7,796 nt of DNA from Thermococcus sp. (GTDB taxonomy: Archaea; Methanobacteriota_B; Thermococci; Thermococcales; Thermococcaceae), in the NCBI GenBank assembly GCA_021157445.1, contig JAGGWM010000151.1, forward strand, positions 1 to 7,796, written 5' to 3'. Below are positions 6,394-7,796 of the stretch, piece by piece (the first letter of the stretch is position 1; every line of letters starts with the position of its first letter). The notes under the pieces are model-generated. The model was not told where the DNA came from, ran no database searches, and saw only the letters and a program-made list of their open reading frames with translations. The position numbers and the translations under genes were made by a program.

Positions 6394-7259
6394 AGGACGT
6401 TGAAACTAGGCCAAAGAAAGGGGAGTGGATAATAGTCCTTACAATACTCTTTGCAAGTCTTCCACTCATACTGGGATTTGCACTTTTGATCATTTCGAGC
6501 TTTAGCAGGGATATGGTTACCGATTTAAGCCTTGACTCGTTTAGACCGACCATTGAGAATTGGATAAACGTTTTTCAGGGGAGATTGGCAATAACTGGGG
6601 GGATAAGGCAGAACATCTTAAAAATAACTCTGAACACCCTTGTAGTTGCCCTTGGAGTTTCTGGTATAGTTACCTTAATCAGCACGCTTGCGGGATACTC
6701 CCTTTCGAGAATGAAATTTAGGGGAAGAAAATTAATGATGCTTCTCCTTCTTATGCTCCATGCTTTTCCTGGAGTTGCTTTGATTGTGGGCGTTTATCTG
6801 CTGTACAGGCTTACCTTCCCTCAAGAGCCTTCCTTCGTTAGGCTTTACTCTTTCTTTTATGTGATTCTCGCTAGGGCGGCACTTGAGATACCGATGTCTG
6901 TTTGGCTTATGAAAGGATTCTTTGATACAATTCCATGGGAGTTTGAATGGTCCGGAATAATAGATGGTGCTTCAAGAATACGGGTATGGCGGCAGATAAT
7001 GTTGCCCTTAATAAAGCCGGGAATACTTGCAGTTGCGTTGTTTGGCTTTTTAGCAGGCTGGCAGGATTTGATCTACGTTAGAACCTTCCTGATTGATCAA
7101 ACACTTGCGACATTTATAGAGGCAAATATTGAAGCCGAGTATTCACACATGCCATTGATAGCTGCTGCTGGAACTTTGTATCTCCTACCCACAATCATGT
7201 TTTTCCTAACAGCCCAACAACTGCTCCTCCAAGGTTACTCTGGTGGAATAAAGGGTTGA
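6390..7259 (+). CDS. Sugar ABC transporter permease, MalG/UgpE type
   Basis: This is the second channel-forming membrane subunit, pairing with the upstream permease. The protein has 289 residues. Hydrophobic segments lie at about 13-38, 78-105, 115-140, 152-172, 210-230 and 258-278. The EAA loop is at about 184-207 (EFEWSGIIDGASRIRVWRQI, then MLP), with the conserved Gly193 and the closing Leu-Pro that contact the ATPase. The C-terminal end LLLQGYSGGIKG resembles the conserved QR-x-x-x-x-GLTAGAVKG ending of MalG-type subunits. The ATG at 6390 shares ATGA with the preceding stop, and a GGGGGGA ribosome site lies at about 6377-6383. The next gene starts 11 nt after its stop. Confidence 0.93.
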   Translation: MKDVETRPKKGEWIIVLTILFASLPLILGFALLIISSFSRDMVTDLSLDSFRPTIENWINVFQGRLAITGGIRQNILKITLNTLVVALGVSGIVTLISTLAGYSLSRMKFRGRKLMMLLLLMLHAFPGVALIVGVYLLYRLTFPQEPSFVRLYSFFYVILARAALEIPMSVWLMKGFFDTIPWEFEWSGIIDGASRIRVWRQIMLPLIKPGILAVALFGFLAGWQDLIYVRTFLIDQTLATFIEANIEAEYSHMPLIAAAGTLYLLPTIMFFLTAQQLLLQGYSGGIKG

Positions 7260-7270
7260 GGTGAGGAAAA

Positions 7271-7796
7271 ATGGTGAAGATAACTCTCGACGGAATAACC
7301 AAAAAATTTGGAAACTTCACGGCACTTGACAATATCACCTTGGAAATAGAAGACAAAGAATTTATGGCTTTGCTTGGTCCCTCTGGAAGCGGCAAGTCAA
7401 CTCTGCTTTACACAATAGCTGGGATATACAAGCCTACAAGTGGAAGAATATACTTTGACGAAAAAGATGTTACTGAGGTCCCACCAAAAGACCGAAACGT
7501 TGGATTAGTATTTCAAAACTGGGCACTCTATCCCCATATGAAGGTCTTCAAAAATATTGCATTCCCTCTTGAGCTTAAAAAAGCCCCCAGAGAGGAGATA
7601 GAGAAAAAAGTGAGGGAAGTAGCAAAGATGCTCCACATAGATCATCTTTTAGACAGATACCCCTGGCAGCTTAGCGGCGGTCAGCAGCAGAGAGTTGCCA
7701 TAGCAAGGGCACTCGTTAAGGAGCCTGATGTTCTGCTCTTAGATGAACCTTTAAGCAATTTGGATGCTCTCTTGAGGCTAGAAGTTAGGGCCGAGC
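7271..7796 (+). CDS. Sugar ABC transporter ATP-binding protein, MalK/UgpC type (runs off the window end)
   Basis: This is the ATPase that powers the importer, bound to the cytoplasmic side of the two permeases. The 175 visible codons cover most of the nucleotide-binding domain. Walker A, GPSGSGKST, is at 36-44, the Q-loop glutamine at 82 (FQNWALYPHM), the signature LSGGQQQR at 134-141, Walker B VLLLDEP at 154-160, and the D-loop SNLDA at 162-166. All are intact, so the subunit should be active. The H-loop and the C-terminal TOBE-type regulatory domain expected in MalK/UgpC proteins (about 350-370 residues in total) lie beyond the window. The start ATG at 7271 follows GAGGTGA (7258-7264) by 6 nt. 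Only 11 nt separate it from the permease gene, so it is in the same operon. Confidence 0.95.
   Translation, partial: MVKITLDGITKKFGNFTALDNITLEIEDKEFMALLGPSGSGKSTLLYTIAGIYKPTSGRIYFDEKDVTEVPPKDRNVGLVFQNWALYPHMKVFKNIAFPLELKKAPREEIEKKVREVAKMLHIDHLLDRYPWQLSGGQQQRVAIARALVKEPDVLLLDEPLSNLDALLRLEVRAE

Noticed and set aside
1..7796. CRISPR array, tRNA or rRNA gene, insertion sequence or other mobile element
   Set aside because: I saw no regularly spaced repeats, no cloverleaf with CCA-type ends, no transposase-like frame and no terminal inverted repeats; nearly all the sequence is accounted for by conserved genes.

Overview
The window is a stretch of archaeal chromosome that reads as Thermococcales (Thermococcus/Pyrococcus type). 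This rests on the A-type ATP synthase genes atpB-atpD, a long archaeal AlaX editing protein, an archaeal myo-inositol-1-phosphate synthase, and a lipoprotein-anchored sugar ABC transporter. Arginine codons are mostly AGA/AGG, GGTGA-type ribosome binding sites lie 5-7 nt before starts, gene spacing is tight, and TATA/BRE-like promoters and oligo-T tracts are present. I cannot name the species. The GC content looks moderate, which would fit one of the less GC-rich members.

Layout. Positions 1-480 hold the last third of atpB (the gene starts before the window), and 506-1150 hold atpD. These are the A and central-stalk end of the ATP synthase operon. An oligo-T tract follows, then alaX at 1195-2421. 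It meets the convergent myo-inositol-1-phosphate synthase gene (2418-3569, minus strand) tail to tail, with the two stop codons sharing the palindrome TTAA. A 240-bp divergent regulatory region (3570-3809) separates that gene from a plus-strand sugar transporter operon: binding lipoprotein (3810-5441), two permeases (5452-6393 and 6390-7259) and the ATPase (7271 to beyond the window end).

How the genes relate. The ATP synthase genes and alaX are housekeeping. Inositol-1-phosphate synthase makes the precursor for archaeal inositol phospholipids and for di-myo-inositol phosphate, the heat-stress solute of many hyperthermophiles. The transporter is a complete CUT1-type (MalEFGK-like) importer in the order binding protein, permease, permease, ATPase. 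Its substrate cannot be read from sequence alone, but its promoter lies back to back with that of the inositol synthase gene. Uptake of inositol, or of a sugar feeding or co-regulated with inositol synthesis, is therefore a testable idea.

The least explained part of the window is the divergent region. It holds two opposed TATA-like boxes, a perfect 6-bp inverted repeat with a 3-nt spacer placed where the transporter transcript should begin, a second small hairpin in the leader, and a 10-bp-phased direct repeat. No mobile elements, CRISPR arrays, tRNA or rRNA genes were seen.
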